The notes under the pieces are model-generated. The model did not search any database. It saw only the letters and a list, made by a program, of their open reading frames with translations, and was not told where the DNA came from. A DNA stretch of 64,000 nt, from the NCBI RefSeq assembly GCF_001652275.1, contig NZ_LVZK01000003.1:186001-250000 (forward strand), read 5' to 3'. Position 1 is the first letter of the stretch. Each line of letters starts with the position of its first letter. The translations under genes and the position numbers were made by a program. This document shows positions 25,797-34,952 of this stretch, in pieces. Origin of the DNA: Peptidiphaga gingivicola (GTDB taxonomy: Bacteria > Actinomycetota > Actinomycetes > Actinomycetales > Actinomycetaceae).

Positions 25797-26792
25797 CTAT
25801 TCTCCGCTGTATCCTGCAACGCCGATGAGCGAAAACTCGGCGACGAGCACCGCGGGCCCCGTCAAAAATGCGCGACCCCCCTCAATGCGCACGGTCAGCG
25901 GTCCGCCCGGGGAGCGCAGCTGCACTTCGCCCTCGCGTTTTCCCCGTGAAAGAAGCACGGCCAGGGCCGCGGCGCAGGTTCCTGTTCCACAGGCGAGGGT
26001 CTCCCCCACTCCGCGCTCGAGCACGCGCATGAGCGCCGGATTTGAGGGACTAACCGATCGATCGGCAAGGCCTTGATCGGCGCGATTGGCCTGGCCTCCC
26101 GAAAAGGTTTGATCGGCGAGATCGACTTGGCCTCCGAGACTGACTCGATCGCCGGGTTCGGCGACCACGAGCTCAAGATTCGTTCCCTCGGGCGGAACAG
26201 GGTCGTATTGCGGAGCCTCGGTCAATCGCGCCGCCGCGAGCTCTTCCGCGCTGTCGAGGAGCACGACGGTGTGCGGATTGGGCATCGTCACGCTCAACGC
26301 CGGCCGCTCTCCCACCCCGGGAACCGCCACTCGCGTGTCGTCTCCGGCGTCGCCGCGCGGCAGACCGTATTCGCCCATGTCGATTGTGTAGACGGCTCCG
26401 TCGAAGGAAACCGCCTTGACGCCGCCGCGGGTTGCGACGGTCACGGACCGGCCCGGCTTGAGGTCGATCACGCCTTGGACCCGCAGGTAGTGCACGAACA
26501 CTCTCAGGCCGTTGCCGCACATTTGCGCGATCGAGCCGTCCGCGTTGCGGTAGTCCATGAACCATTCCGCTTCGGGAAAGTCCCGGGCGACGTCGGCCAT
26601 CTCGGGAACCGAGGCGGTGCGCGCGACGCGTATGAGCCCGTCCGCGCCGATGCCGAAATGGCGGTCGCATACTGAAGCGACCGCCTCGGCCGGCAGATCG
26701 AGCGTGCCTGCGAAGTCTGGCACGAGAATGAAATCGTTGCCGGTGCCGTGTGCCTTCGTGAGGGTCCTGCCCTCGAGCTGCGGGATGATCAC
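25797..26792 (-). CDS. dapF: Diaminopimelate epimerase with an internal repeat insert
   Basis: A 331-residue PLP-independent epimerase converting LL- to meso-diaminopimelate for lysine and peptidoglycan. The catalytic cysteines are Cys92 (QMCGNGLRVF) and Cys268 (LACGTGTCAAA). N-terminal TKAHGTGNDFI and NPHTVV also fit the family. Most homologues have 275-300 residues; the excess is an insert at about 215-250 containing two 12-residue copies, GGQVDLADQTFS and GGQANRADQGLA, just before the second half-domain. miaA lies upstream with a gap of about 280 bases. Confidence 0.95.
   Translation of the reverse strand: MIIPQLEGRTLTKAHGTGNDFILVPDFAGTLDLPAEAVASVCDRHFGIGADGLIRVARTASVPEMADVARDFPEAEWFMDYRNADGSIAQMCGNGLRVFVHYLRVQGVIDLKPGRSVTVATRGGVKAVSFDGAVYTIDMGEYGLPRGDAGDDTRVAVPGVGERPALSVTMPNPHTVVLLDSAEELAAARLTEAPQYDPVPPEGTNLELVVAEPGDRVSLGGQVDLADQTFSGGQANRADQGLADRSVSPSNPALMRVLERGVGETLACGTGTCAAALAVLLSRGKREGEVQLRSPGGPLTVRIEGGRAFLTGPAVLVAEFSLIGVAGYSGE
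26064..26135 (-). repeat. In-frame 36-bp tandem repeat inside dapF
   Basis: Two 36-base copies encode residues 220-231 and 232-243. The shared pattern is GGQ-x-x-x-ADQ. The DNA copies have diverged by several substitutions. Confidence 0.8.
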
Positions 26793-26993
26793 GGATACAC
26801 TCTACCGACTCTGGCTTCCGTCTTGTTGGGAGGGACGTCGCCTTGGAAGCTGCCGCCGCCGTTTCGGCCTTTGGCGCGCGCCGCTTGAGGCAGCGCCCAA
26901 GGCGTCCCGCCCTCGCGGGAATACTTCCCTGCCGACGACGCGCGACGCCCGCCGCTTCGTCGATCCTGCCCTCGCGGGCAAAGCCGCGCCCTT

Positions 26994-27082
26994 TGCGCAG
27001 ACCTGTCACGTCGCCTCCTTCTGGCCTAGAACGTCTGCGTCGTTCCGCCGCGCCTCTTGCGCAGACCTGTCACGTCGCCTCC
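26994..27082. repeat. 25-bp direct repeat copying the miaA 3' end
   Basis: The sequence ending GACCTGTCACGTCGCCTCC occurs at 26994-27018 and 27058-27082, 64 bases apart. The right copy contains the miaA stop codon (27070-27072) and its last codons; the left copy is non-coding. Confidence 0.9.
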
Positions 27083-27993
27083 AGGGCGCGCAGGATGTCG
27101 CCGGCCGCGCGGGGGACGTCGCCGTCGGTCAGGTCGAGCCATTCGATTCGCGGGTCAGCCCTGAACCATTTTGTTTGCTTCTTTGCGAGCCGCCGCGTAG
27201 CCAGACACATCGATTCGACGGCCTCCTCGATTCGCATCCGACCCTCGATGACGGCCATCGCCTCGGCGTATCCGGTCGCCTTTCCGGCCGTGGGCGAATT
27301 GGCCAAGCCGCGATCCATGAGCTCGCGCGTCTCTTCGATGAGCCCCGAGGCCATCATCTCCTTGGCCCTGCGGTCGATCGCCGCATTGAGCACGTCGGAG
27401 CCCCGGAACGCCCCAAAAAGGCGAACGTTCGGATAGTGGGCGGTGTGTCGGGGAAAGCGCGGCGTGTAAGGTCTGCCCGTCACCCGAATCGCCTCGAGCG
27501 CCCGCACCAGACGACGGGTGTTCGCCAAATCCATTGCCTCGTACGCCTGCGGGTCCTTGCGGGCAAGCTCCTCCAGCAGCGGCCCCGGGCCCTCCCTCTC
27601 CAGCAGCGACTCCAGCTCGGCGCGAACGCGGCGATCTCGCCCCGGAAAGTCGAGCCTGTCAAGCAGCCCGGAAACGTACAGACCCGATCCTCCCACCACC
27701 ACGGGAGTCTTTCCCGCGGCGAGTATCGCGTCGACGTCGGCCCGGGCGCTGCGCTGGTATGCGGCGACGCTCGCTTCGTCGACGACGTCAAGCACGTCGA
27801 TTTGACGATGGACGATTCCGCGCCGCTCAGCCGGGGAAATTTTCGCCGTTCCCACGTCCATGCCCCGATACAGCTGCATGGCGTCGGCGGAGACGATCTC
27901 AACCGAGTCTGCTCCGCCGAGGGCTTCGGCAAGCTCGAGCGAGAGGGCCGTTTTTCCCGACGCCGTCGGCCCGACAATGCCGATCACCGCCAC
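27070..27993 (-). CDS. miaA: tRNA dimethylallyltransferase
   Basis: A 307-residue enzyme that adds a dimethylallyl group to A37 of tRNAs reading UNN codons. It has the P-loop GIVGPTASGKTALSLELAEA (residues 4-23), substrate-binding SADAMQLYRGMDVGTAK, VVGGSGLYVSGLLD, and TRRLAKKQTKWFRADP near the C-terminus. The start is GTG 27993 after AAAGGAATCC. miaB, which acts on the same base afterwards, lies 23 bases upstream on the same strand. Confidence 0.96.
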   Translation of the reverse strand: MAVIGIVGPTASGKTALSLELAEALGGADSVEIVSADAMQLYRGMDVGTAKISPAERRGIVHRQIDVLDVVDEASVAAYQRSARADVDAILAAGKTPVVVGGSGLYVSGLLDRLDFPGRDRRVRAELESLLEREGPGPLLEELARKDPQAYEAMDLANTRRLVRALEAIRVTGRPYTPRFPRHTAHYPNVRLFGAFRGSDVLNAAIDRRAKEMMASGLIEETRELMDRGLANSPTAGKATGYAEAMAVIEGRMRIEEAVESMCLATRRLAKKQTKWFRADPRIEWLDLTDGDVPRAAGDILRALEAT

Positions 27994-28016
27994 GGTGGAT
28001 TCCTTTCAGACTCTTC

Positions 28017-29561
28017 TCAGGGCGCGGGGCGCCGGCGAATCGTCGGCATTCCGAGGGAAACGGGGGCGCGGCCCTCGGCCTCGGCGGTCAGCTGCTCCGT
28101 GCGCCGCCGGTGCGCGGCCCACGCCTCGCCCGCCCGAGTCCTGCGAACCTCGAAAAGCCCCCCGGCGAGCGCCGAATCCGCAACGAGGTGGTGCGGGGCG
28201 CCGTGAGTGACGACGGCGCGGACCATGTCCCCCGGACGAGGTCGGTCCCCGGCGTCGATTCCCGCGGGAAGGGCGACGTGGACCAGACGGTTGTCGGCCG
28301 CCCTGCCGCTGACGCGCTCGGTTTCGGCGTCCTTGCGCCCCTCCCCCTCGGAGATGAGCACTTCGACGGCCGAGCCTTCTTTCGCTTTGTTCTCCTCCGT
28401 CGAGATTCTCTCTTGAAGGGCGACAAGTCGGCGATATCTGTCGGAGACGACCTCGGGGTCGACCTGGTTGTCCATATCCGCCGCCGGAGTTCCCGGGCGC
28501 GGCGAATAGATGAAAGTGTACGCGGAGGCGAAGCGCGAACGTTCGACGACGTCAAGGGTCGCCTCGAAGTCTTCGTCCGTCTCACCCGGGAAACCGACGA
28601 TGATGTCGGTTGTGATGGCCGCCTCGGGCATCCTCGCGCGAACGCGGTCGAGGATGCCGAGGAAACGCGAGGAGCGGTAGGAGCGGCGCATGGCGCGAAG
28701 CACCCGGTCCGAACCCGATTGGAGCGGCATGTGCAAAGAGGGCATGACCGAAGGCGTCTCCGCCATCGCCGCGATGACTTCGTCGGAGAAGGCGGCAGGG
28801 TGCGGCGAGGTAAAGCGCACGCGCTCCAAGCCCTCGATCTCGCCGCAGGCTCGCAAAAGCTTGGCAAACGCCTGTCTATCGCCGAAGCCCACGCCGTACG
28901 AATTGACGTTCTGGCCCAGAAGGGTCACCTCGATGGCGCCCTCGGAGACGACGGCTTCGACTTCGGCGAGGACCTCCCCTGGCCTCCGGTCGCGTTCCTT
29001 GCCCCGAAGATGCGGAACGATGCAGAACGTGCAGGTGTTGTTGCACCCGACGGAGATCGACACCCACGCTGCAAATGCGCTCTCGCGGCGGGTGGGAAGA
29101 GTCGACGGGAACACCTTGAGCGATTCCTCTATCTCGACCGCGGCCTCGGCGTTGTGCCGCGCACGCTCGAGGAGTGCTGGAAGGACGTCGAGATTGTGGG
29201 TGCCGAGCACAGCGTCGACCCACGGCGCTTTCTCGATGATCCCGCCGCGCATCTGCTGCGCCAAGCAGCCGCCGACGGCGATTTGCATGCCCGGCCTCTC
29301 GCGTTTGACCGCTGCCAGTTGGCCGAGATTGCCGAAAAGGCGGGTCGCCGCGTTTTCCCTCACGCTGCATGTGTTGACGACGACGACGTCAGCGCCTTCG
29401 TCCCCCGCATCCGTCGCCCGTGCAGCCTTTTCGGGCACGACGGCGACGGGGACATAGCCGGCGTTCTCAAGGAGGCCGGCCAGGCGCTCGGAGTCGTGCA
29501 CATTCATTTGGCATCCGAGCGTGCGAATTGCGTACGTACGAGGGAGTTCAACAGCTGACAT
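28017..29561 (-). CDS. miaB: tRNA-2-methylthio-N6-dimethylallyladenosine synthase
   Basis: A 514-residue radical-SAM methylthiotransferase that completes A37 modification. N-terminal cluster ligands are Cys17 (TLGCQMN), Cys65 (NTCSVREN) and Cys99 (GGCLAQ). The radical-SAM motif has Cys173, Cys177 and Cys180 ([16 protein letters not shown]), and a TRAM domain closes the protein. The open frame extends to 29852 over recX, but family alignment supports [16 protein letters not shown] at 29561, 22 bases after the recX stop. Confidence 0.96.
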   Translation of the reverse strand: MSAVELPRTYAIRTLGCQMNVHDSERLAGLLENAGYVPVAVVPEKAARATDAGDEGADVVVVNTCSVRENAATRLFGNLGQLAAVKRERPGMQIAVGGCLAQQMRGGIIEKAPWVDAVLGTHNLDVLPALLERARHNAEAAVEIEESLKVFPSTLPTRRESAFAAWVSISVGCNNTCTFCIVPHLRGKERDRRPGEVLAEVEAVVSEGAIEVTLLGQNVNSYGVGFGDRQAFAKLLRACGEIEGLERVRFTSPHPAAFSDEVIAAMAETPSVMPSLHMPLQSGSDRVLRAMRRSYRSSRFLGILDRVRARMPEAAITTDIIVGFPGETDEDFEATLDVVERSRFASAYTFIYSPRPGTPAADMDNQVDPEVVSDRYRRLVALQERISTEENKAKEGSAVEVLISEGEGRKDAETERVSGRAADNRLVHVALPAGIDAGDRPRPGDMVRAVVTHGAPHHLVADSALAGGLFEVRRTRAGEAWAAHRRRTEQLTAEAEGRAPVSLGMPTIRRRPAP

Positions 29562-29583
29562 CGCGAGTAAGTCTAGTCCACTT

Positions 29584-30093
29584 TCAATCCGTCCAGCTCG
29601 CCTCGGAATCTTCGGACCCCAGCAGCTCGTTGGCCTGTCGCAAAGCGATCGAGCAGACGTCGTGAGAGAAACCGCGCCGGGCCAAGGCGGCGTAAACTCG
29701 CTGCTGGAGGCTTGCGCGGTCCCCGCCTCCCCGTTCGAGGCGCTTGAGCGCCAGACGGGTCGCCGCGCCCAGCTCTTCGGCGTCGTCGATCGCTCCGACC
29801 GCGGCCTCGACGATGTCCGCGTCGATGCCTTTTCGCCGAAGCTCCTCGGCAATGACGCGGCGCGACGTCCCTGCGCCCGCCAGCCGAGTCTGCACGAGCG
29901 CGTCGGCGAAATGGGCGTCGTCGATCAGCCCTAGCTCGGTGTAGCGATCGAGGATCTCGCAGCGCACGTCTTCGGGAACGCCCCGCTTGGCCATCGCCTC
30001 GTCGAGCTGGTGGCGGGAGCGATCCATCATCGACAGCTGTCGAATGACGATCGCGCGTCCCTTTTCGAGCCATTCCGACCGGCTCAGCTCCAT
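29584..30093 (-). CDS. recX: RecA regulator RecX
   Basis: A 169-residue all-helical protein that binds RecA filaments and limits their activity. The three tandem helical repeats are visible: [20 protein letters not shown], ... [19 protein letters not shown]-type, and [18 protein letters not shown]. The ATG at 30093 lies four bases after the recA stop, with GAGG nine bases upstream. An ATG at 30117 would overlap recA by 20 bases. Cotranscription with recA is the rule in the family. Confidence 0.92.
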   Translation of the reverse strand: MELSRSEWLEKGRAIVIRQLSMMDRSRHQLDEAMAKRGVPEDVRCEILDRYTELGLIDDAHFADALVQTRLAGAGTSRRVIAEELRRKGIDADIVEAAVGAIDDAEELGAATRLALKRLERGGGDRASLQQRVYAALARRGFSHDVCSIALRQANELLGSEDSEASWTD

Positions 30094-30097
30094 GACT

Positions 30098-31144
30098 TCA
30101 GACCTCGTCTGCCGCATTCTGCGAGTCCTTTCCTTCGTCGGGCTCGGGCGCTATCCCCATCTTCGCGAGGATCTTGCCTTCGATCTCGTCGGCGATCTCG
30201 GGGTTGTCCCGAAGGAAGTGCCGCGCTTTTTCTTTGCCCTGGCCGAGCTGATCGCCGTCGTAGGTGTACCAGGCCCCCGATTTGCGGACTATGCCGCCGT
30301 CGACGCCCATGTCGATGATGCATCCCTCGCGGGAGATTCCCTGACCGTACATGATGTCGAATTCCGCCTGTTTGAAGGGAGGCGCCATTTTGTTCTTGAC
30401 GACCTTGACCCGAGTGCGGTTGCCCACCGGCTCGGAGCCTTCCTTGAGGGTTTCGATCCTGCGCACGTCCAAACGCACAGAGGCGTAGAATTTGAGGGCT
30501 TTGCCGCCCGTCGTCGTCTCGGGATTTCCAAAGAAAACGCCGATCTTCTCGCGCAGCTGGTTGATGAAAATGGCGGTGGTGCCGGAAGCCGACAGGGCGC
30601 CCGTGATCTTGCGAAGCGCCTGGCTCATGAGGCGAGCTTGGAGGCCGACATGCGAATCGCCCATTTCGCCTTCGATTTCCGCCTTGGGCACGAGCGCGGC
30701 CACGGAATCGACGACGATGATGTCGAGCGCGCCGGAGCGGATGAGCATGTCGGCGATCTCGAGGGCCTGCTCGCCGGTGTCGGGCTGGGAAACGATGAGA
30801 GCGTCGGTGTCGACGCCGAGTTTCTTTGCATACTCGGGGTCCAAGGCGTGCTCCGCATCGATGAATGCGGCGATGCCTCCGTTCTTCTGGGCATTCGCCA
30901 CGGCGTGAAGGGCGACCGTCGTTTTGCCCGAAGACTCCGGACCGTAGACTTCGATGACCCTTCCCCGCGGAAGGCCTCCCACGCCCAATGCGACGTCAAG
31001 CGACGTGGCCCCCGTGGGAATCACTTGAATCTTCGTCTGAACGTGATCGCCCAGGCGCATGACCGATCCTTTGCCGAACTGCCGGTCGATCTGCGACAGG
31101 GCCACATCCAGGGCCTTGGCGCGGTCCTCGCTTTTGGCTGCCAT
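30098..31144 (-). CDS. recA: Recombinase RecA
   Basis: A 348-residue recombinase that forms filaments on single-stranded DNA, promotes strand exchange and triggers LexA cleavage. Walker A is GPESSGKTT (residues 68-76). EHALDP, the [22 protein letters not shown] segment, loop 2 near [20 protein letters not shown] and a Lys/Glu-rich tail are all present. No intein is present. The start ATG 31144 follows AAAGGAAAGAAG. A damage-type promoter motif lies at 31224-31246. Confidence 0.98.
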   Translation of the reverse strand: MAAKSEDRAKALDVALSQIDRQFGKGSVMRLGDHVQTKIQVIPTGATSLDVALGVGGLPRGRVIEVYGPESSGKTTVALHAVANAQKNGGIAAFIDAEHALDPEYAKKLGVDTDALIVSQPDTGEQALEIADMLIRSGALDIIVVDSVAALVPKAEIEGEMGDSHVGLQARLMSQALRKITGALSASGTTAIFINQLREKIGVFFGNPETTTGGKALKFYASVRLDVRRIETLKEGSEPVGNRTRVKVVKNKMAPPFKQAEFDIMYGQGISREGCIIDMGVDGGIVRKSGAWYTYDGDQLGQGKEKARHFLRDNPEIADEIEGKILAKMGIAPEPDEGKDSQNAADEV

Positions 31145-31223
31145 CTTCTTTCCTTTGTGTCGAGTGGGTGGACAGAGCAGGTCTTCATCGCGGCCATCCC
31201 TCGCCGAGCGGCCGTCTGGGACT

Positions 31224-31246
31224 ACGTTATGCCCGACCTCCGACAC
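31224..31246 (-). promoter_or_regulatory. Candidate LexA-independent (PafBC-type, RecA-NDp) promoter of recA
   Basis: On the minus strand GTGTCGGAG, eight bases, then TAACGT match the mycobacterial damage promoter TTGTCRGTG-N8-TANNNT at all but two positions, with exact spacing. It lies about 80 bases upstream of the recA ATG. No good GAAC-N4-GTTC box was found in this gap. Confidence 0.65.
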
Positions 31247-31437
31247 AAAAGCGGCCTACTTTCCAAACCTGTTGATAAGTAGGCCGCCCGCGCAGCCCGT
31301 GCACCACAGTACACCGCACACGCGTTCGAGTCATATTCATTGCAGCGTGTCGAAAACGCCGCCTGAAGAAGAAACTCCGCCCCTGTGCGACTTCGGACGA
31401 CGTCGCACAACCGACATTGCGAACGGGGTAAAGAACG

Positions 31438-31674
31438 TTAAGGCAAACGCCCGCGGTCGTCGGATGAGATCCGATGGAGAAACCTGTAGCTCTCGGGCAA
31501 GTCCATCGCCTGGCACACCGCGTTCCAAACGGCCTGCGGAGGTTGGCCCTCCCTTAATGCCTCGGCGGGACTCGCGCCGCCAAGCTCGCTCAGAAATAGG
31601 TCCTGGGCAAGACTGCGGCCTCTCCCGCGGGGAAAGGCCCAGTCCAGATTCGCCCAGAACTCAGATTCGCGCAC
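31438..31674 (-). CDS. DUF3046 protein
   Basis: A 78-residue protein starting [15 protein letters not shown] and continuing [43 protein letters not shown]. This is the DUF3046 family, small actinobacterial proteins encoded between clgR and recA. GTG at 31674 overlaps the end of the clgR gene by 14 bases, and longer upstream starts would overlap it more. Function is unknown. The conserved position between a damage/proteolysis activator and recA suggests a link to stress response, which is inference. Confidence 0.85.
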   Translation of the reverse strand: MRESEFWANLDWAFPRGRGRSLAQDLFLSELGGASPAEALREGQPPQAVWNAVCQAMDLPESYRFLHRISSDDRGRLP

Positions 31675-32053
31675 TCTCCAGCTCTGATCGGACGAGCGAT
31701 TCGGGGACCGAGTCGGGAACGCGCATCCGCGGGGGGACGCGGCCTTCGGCGAAATCGACGCGGTCCGCGACAAGGCGCAGGACGTGGCTCAGAGGCACGT
31801 TGAGGGCCTTGCAAATGGACGAAAGCAGCTCAGAAGAGGCCTCTTTCTGCCCGCGCTCAACCTCCGACAGGTACCCGAGCGAGACCCTCGCATCAGACGA
31901 GACTTCACGCAACGTCCGACCCTGGCGCTGCCTGTATTCACGCAGCACCTCGCCGAGTTCGCGACGCAAAAGCGCCTGCTCCGTAGGCACAGGGCGATTG
32001 GCGACTCGGGGCGCGCTCTCAAACTTCCGGTTGACGCCGGTACGTAGCTCCAT
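31661..32053 (-). CDS. clgR: ClgR-like XRE-family transcriptional regulator
   Basis: A 131-residue regulator with a single helix-turn-helix domain ([42 protein letters not shown]), which is almost invariant in ClgR/PopR proteins. ClgR activates clp protease genes and, in several actinomycetes, DNA-repair genes. It is itself a Clp substrate through its C-terminal residues; here the end is ESARI. ATG at 32053 is chosen because AGAAGG lies eight bases upstream; two earlier ATGs at 32059 and 32071 are too close. It is the third gene after pgsA and cinA. Confidence 0.9.
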   Translation of the reverse strand: MELRTGVNRKFESAPRVANRPVPTEQALLRRELGEVLREYRQRQGRTLREVSSDARVSLGYLSEVERGQKEASSELLSSICKALNVPLSHVLRLVADRVDFAEGRVPPRMRVPDSVPESLVRSELESARI

Positions 32054-32161
32054 GGTCATCACCTTCTTCAACGCGGTCGGTCACGAGTTTGTTCCCGCCT
32101 GGTTTTCGGAAAAGCGAGCTTCACCGTTCCTGAATACATTTTTACCAACCGATTCTGATCG

Positions 32162-32740
32162 TTACCTGAGAGTCATGCAAAGAAGTTCTGTCAGAAGGTC
32201 CACGGCCGCTTCGACGGCCTGGGCTCGGACGTCCGATCGGCCGCCGTGGAATCGGCAGAGGCGTGCGCGCTCGCCCAATTTTCCCGTGCACGCGACCCAC
32301 ACGGTTCCAGCCGCATGCCCGTCTGCCGGCCCCGGCCCGGCGACGCCGGTGGTGGCGAGGGCGACGTCGGCCCCCATAATTCGGCAGACGCCGCGCGCCA
32401 TGTCGAGGGCGACTCGTTCTTCCACGGGCCCCTTCGTTCGCAGCAATTCGCCGTCGACTCCCAGAATCGAGGCTTTGAGATCCACCGCGTACGCTGTGAC
32501 GGAGCCGCGAAGCACCGCGGACGCCCCCGGAATCTCGACGAAAGCCGAGCACAACGCTCCCCCGGTGAGCGATTCGGCGCAGGCGAGAGTCATCGACCGC
32601 TCGGCCATCTCGGCGATTGCGCTGCAAACCTTCTCGGCCGCTGCGCCGCGAGCTCCGGCGGGGGCCGGGCCATGATCCTCGGCGGGCATTTCGCAGCCAG
32701 ACCCATCGTGCATTTCACACCGACGCTCGGCCTCACTCAC
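32162..32740 (-). CDS. cinA: CinA C-terminal domain protein (nicotinamide-nucleotide amidase)
   Basis: A 192-residue protein matching the C-terminal domain of CinA (PncC), which deamidates nicotinamide mononucleotide. It has LACAESLTGGALCSAFVEIPGAS, VALDMARGV and LATTGVAGPGPADGHAAGTVW. The N-terminal molybdopterin-like COG1058 domain of long CinA is absent, as in many actinomycetes. The first 35 residues are not conserved. GTG at 32740 overlaps pgsA by eight bases, implying coupling. Confidence 0.9.
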   Translation of the reverse strand: MSEAERRCEMHDGSGCEMPAEDHGPAPAGARGAAAEKVCSAIAEMAERSMTLACAESLTGGALCSAFVEIPGASAVLRGSVTAYAVDLKASILGVDGELLRTKGPVEERVALDMARGVCRIMGADVALATTGVAGPGPADGHAAGTVWVACTGKLGERARLCRFHGGRSDVRAQAVEAAVDLLTELLCMTLR

Positions 32741-33326
32741 CGCGCGCGATCTTTCTCGCCTCGGCGACGTACTCGACGGCAGAGGCGACCGAATAGTAAA
32801 GCGCCACGCCGATCATCGCGTAGCTGGTCCACAGCAGCCCCTTCGCGAGAGCCCCAGGGAGGAAAGAGGCCCAGGGAATGAGCAGGCCCGCGATTCCCAT
32901 GGACTGGAAGAACATCTTGATCTTCCCTCCGCGCCCGGCCGCCATGACCTTCTTCTTGACGACCGTCATGCGCATGGCGGTGATGAACAGCTCTCGCCCG
33001 ATCATGATCACAGTGATCCACCAGTAGAGACGCCCGTGCCACGACAGAAGTATGAGCGCACTGGAAATCAAGGCCTTGTCGGCGATGGAGTCGGCTATCT
33101 TCCCGAAGTCGGTCACCAAGTTTCGGCTGCGCGCCAGGTGCCCGTCGGCCTTGTCCGTGAAGGCGGCCGCGGCAAACACTGCCCAGGCGCACGCCGACCT
33201 CACGGGGGCGTCGTCCAAATAGACGACGACGAACGCCGGCACGAGCGCCAGCCTGATGACGGTCAGAACGTTGGCGATGTTCAGCAGCGGCGCTTTTGCC
33301 GCGTCCTCGCCGTGGCTATTACTCAC
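32733..33326 (-). CDS. pgsA: CDP-diacylglycerol-glycerol-3-phosphate phosphatidyltransferase
   Basis: A 197-residue membrane enzyme that makes phosphatidylglycerol phosphate. The CDP-alcohol phosphotransferase motif D-x2-DG-x2-AR-x8-G-x3-D-x3-D is complete with Asp58, Asp61, Gly62, Ala65, Arg66, Gly75, Asp79 and Asp83. About six membrane helices are visible. The order pgsA-cinA-clgR is standard for actinomycetes. The start is GTG with a weak ribosome site. Confidence 0.93.
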   Translation of the reverse strand: MSNSHGEDAAKAPLLNIANVLTVIRLALVPAFVVVYLDDAPVRSACAWAVFAAAAFTDKADGHLARSRNLVTDFGKIADSIADKALISSALILLSWHGRLYWWITVIMIGRELFITAMRMTVVKKKVMAAGRGGKIKMFFQSMGIAGLLIPWASFLPGALAKGLLWTSYAMIGVALYYSVASAVEYVAEARKIARGE

Positions 33327-33522
33327 GCAAGCAAGGATACCCGGGCTCTCGCCGCCGCGGGTATCCGATTGACGGTTTGGGCGCCGGGGCGGGCCGATGC
33401 CACGCTGCGTCTGCTTTCACTCCGGCAAACCATGGTTCTCCATGGGTATAGGTTCCCTTAACCGAATTCCCTTTCCGATGCGGCGAAGCGGCCACGATAG
33501 GATTCCTGTAAAAGGAAACTTT

Positions 33523-34848
33523 ATGACTTCACGCATGCAAACTTTCTTAGGCCGAAAGTTCGTCGGCCTCAGTTTGGCGACGGCCGCCGTGACCGCCGGC
33601 GCCCTGGTCTTCGTGCCGGGATACGGGGCCTCCGGGGGCCCGAACGCCAAACCGTCCGCCTCTTCCCTGAGACGTCCCGCGGCGCCTTCAGGCTCGGCCA
33701 GCGGCTCGACGTCGACGAGGCCCACGGGGACGCAGAAGCCTCAATCCTCCACGCGCTTCACGATCGCCTCCGGCGGGGACATCCTCCTGCACCTGTCGGT
33801 CAACCATCACGCGAAAACGGCGGAGGGCTACGACTACACGAAGCTGCTCAAGGCAATCCAGCCGTGGATCGAGGGATCGGACCTGTCCCTGTGCGCATTG
33901 GAGGTTCCGATCGTCCCGCCGGGCGAAAAGCCGTCCAACTACCCCGCCTTCGGATCGCCGCCGCAAATCGCCGACTCCCTCAAAGCCATGGGGTGGGACG
34001 GCTGCGCGCTCGCGACCAACCACTCGATGGACCGCGGATTCAAAGGAGTCTCGTCGACAATCGACAATTTCGAGAGGGTCGGCCTCGGCCACGCCGGCAC
34101 CGCGCGGACGCGGGACGAGTCCTCCAAGATCCAGTACTACACGGTGCGCTCCGGCGGGCGCGGCGTCGTCGTCGCCCATCTTTCGGCGACCACCTTGACG
34201 AACGGAGTTCCTTTTCCCAAGGGGAAGGAATGGTCCTGGAACGTCGTCGGCGATCAGGGGCGCAGGGCCGTCAAGGATCTCGTGGCGGACGCGAAACGCG
34301 CGCGAAAGGCCGGGGCGTCGATCGTCGTCGTCTCCATGCATTGGGGCGCCGAGTACGTCACACAGCCGATCGCCGAACAGAAGAAGATCGGCCGGGAGCT
34401 GGCCGATTCCGGGGAGATCGACCTCGTCTTCGGCAACCATTCGCACGTGGCCGAACCGGTGACCACCCTCAAGGGCGGACCCGACGGCCGCGGAATGCCG
34501 GTCGTGTGGTCGATGGGCAACACCATTTCAGGCCAGCTCGTCGAGAACCACGGCTACGGCGTGGTGACGGGGCTGATGACGACGGCGACGGTCGAGGTCC
34601 CCGCGAAAGGAAAGCCCCGCGTCACCGGCCTCGAATGGACGACTCTGGCCCAGGATCAGCGGACGTTCAGGGTCTTCCCCTTGGCCGAGCTCAAGAAGGG
34701 CGCGCGGCCGCAGGGCATGACCCTCAGCCGGGCGGAGATTGAGGCGCGGGAGAAAACCATCTACCCCGTCATGGCGACGGGCAGCCAGAGCGAACGCACT
34801 GAGGCGCCGAAGCCTCAGGGGCAGCTGGTCGGCAACAAGAGAAAGTGA
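33523..34848 (+). CDS. CapA-like surface metallophosphoesterase
   Basis: A 441-residue protein of the CapA/PgsA poly-glutamate-associated family with a metallophosphatase fold. An N-terminal signal or anchor helix (GLSLATAAVTAGALVFV, residues 14-30) and a Ser/Pro/Thr linker precede the domain starting FTIASGGDILLHLSVN. ALEVPIVPPGEKPSNYPAFG, ALATNHSMDRG, VVVSMHWGAEY and DLVFGNHSHVAEP supply the metal-binding residues. AAAAGGAAA precedes ATG 33523. It is alone on the plus strand between pgsA and ftsK, with no capB/capC neighbours, so a poly-gamma-glutamate role is not supported; its substrate is unknown. Confidence 0.85.
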   Translation: MTSRMQTFLGRKFVGLSLATAAVTAGALVFVPGYGASGGPNAKPSASSLRRPAAPSGSASGSTSTRPTGTQKPQSSTRFTIASGGDILLHLSVNHHAKTAEGYDYTKLLKAIQPWIEGSDLSLCALEVPIVPPGEKPSNYPAFGSPPQIADSLKAMGWDGCALATNHSMDRGFKGVSSTIDNFERVGLGHAGTARTRDESSKIQYYTVRSGGRGVVVAHLSATTLTNGVPFPKGKEWSWNVVGDQGRRAVKDLVADAKRARKAGASIVVVSMHWGAEYVTQPIAEQKKIGRELADSGEIDLVFGNHSHVAEPVTTLKGGPDGRGMPVVWSMGNTISGQLVENHGYGVVTGLMTTATVEVPAKGKPRVTGLEWTTLAQDQRTFRVFPLAELKKGARPQGMTLSRAEIEAREKTIYPVMATGSQSERTEAPKPQGQLVGNKRK

Positions 34849-34852
34849 GCAG

Positions 34853-34873
34853 GCGCCGCCGTGTCGGCGGCGC
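34853..34873 (+). terminator. GC hairpin directly behind the capA-like gene
   Basis: GCGCCGCC and GGCGGCGC pair around GTGTC, four bases after the stop codon at 34846-34848. There is no T-run. Confidence 0.55.
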
Positions 34874-34952
34874 ACCCGAGCCTTTTCGCCCTCCCGCTGA
34901 CGGCGAGGCGGCGCCCAACGCCTTCCGGCTGTGCTGCCTTCCCGCCGTCTTC

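Noticed and set aside
27534-29558. A 674-codon plus-strand open frame
   Set aside because: It lies opposite miaA and miaB, both of which have complete catalytic motifs.
31300-31345. Possible LexA box CGAACGCGTGTGC upstream of recA
   Set aside because: It has two mismatches in the second half-site and a better-matching PafBC-type promoter lies nearer the gene.
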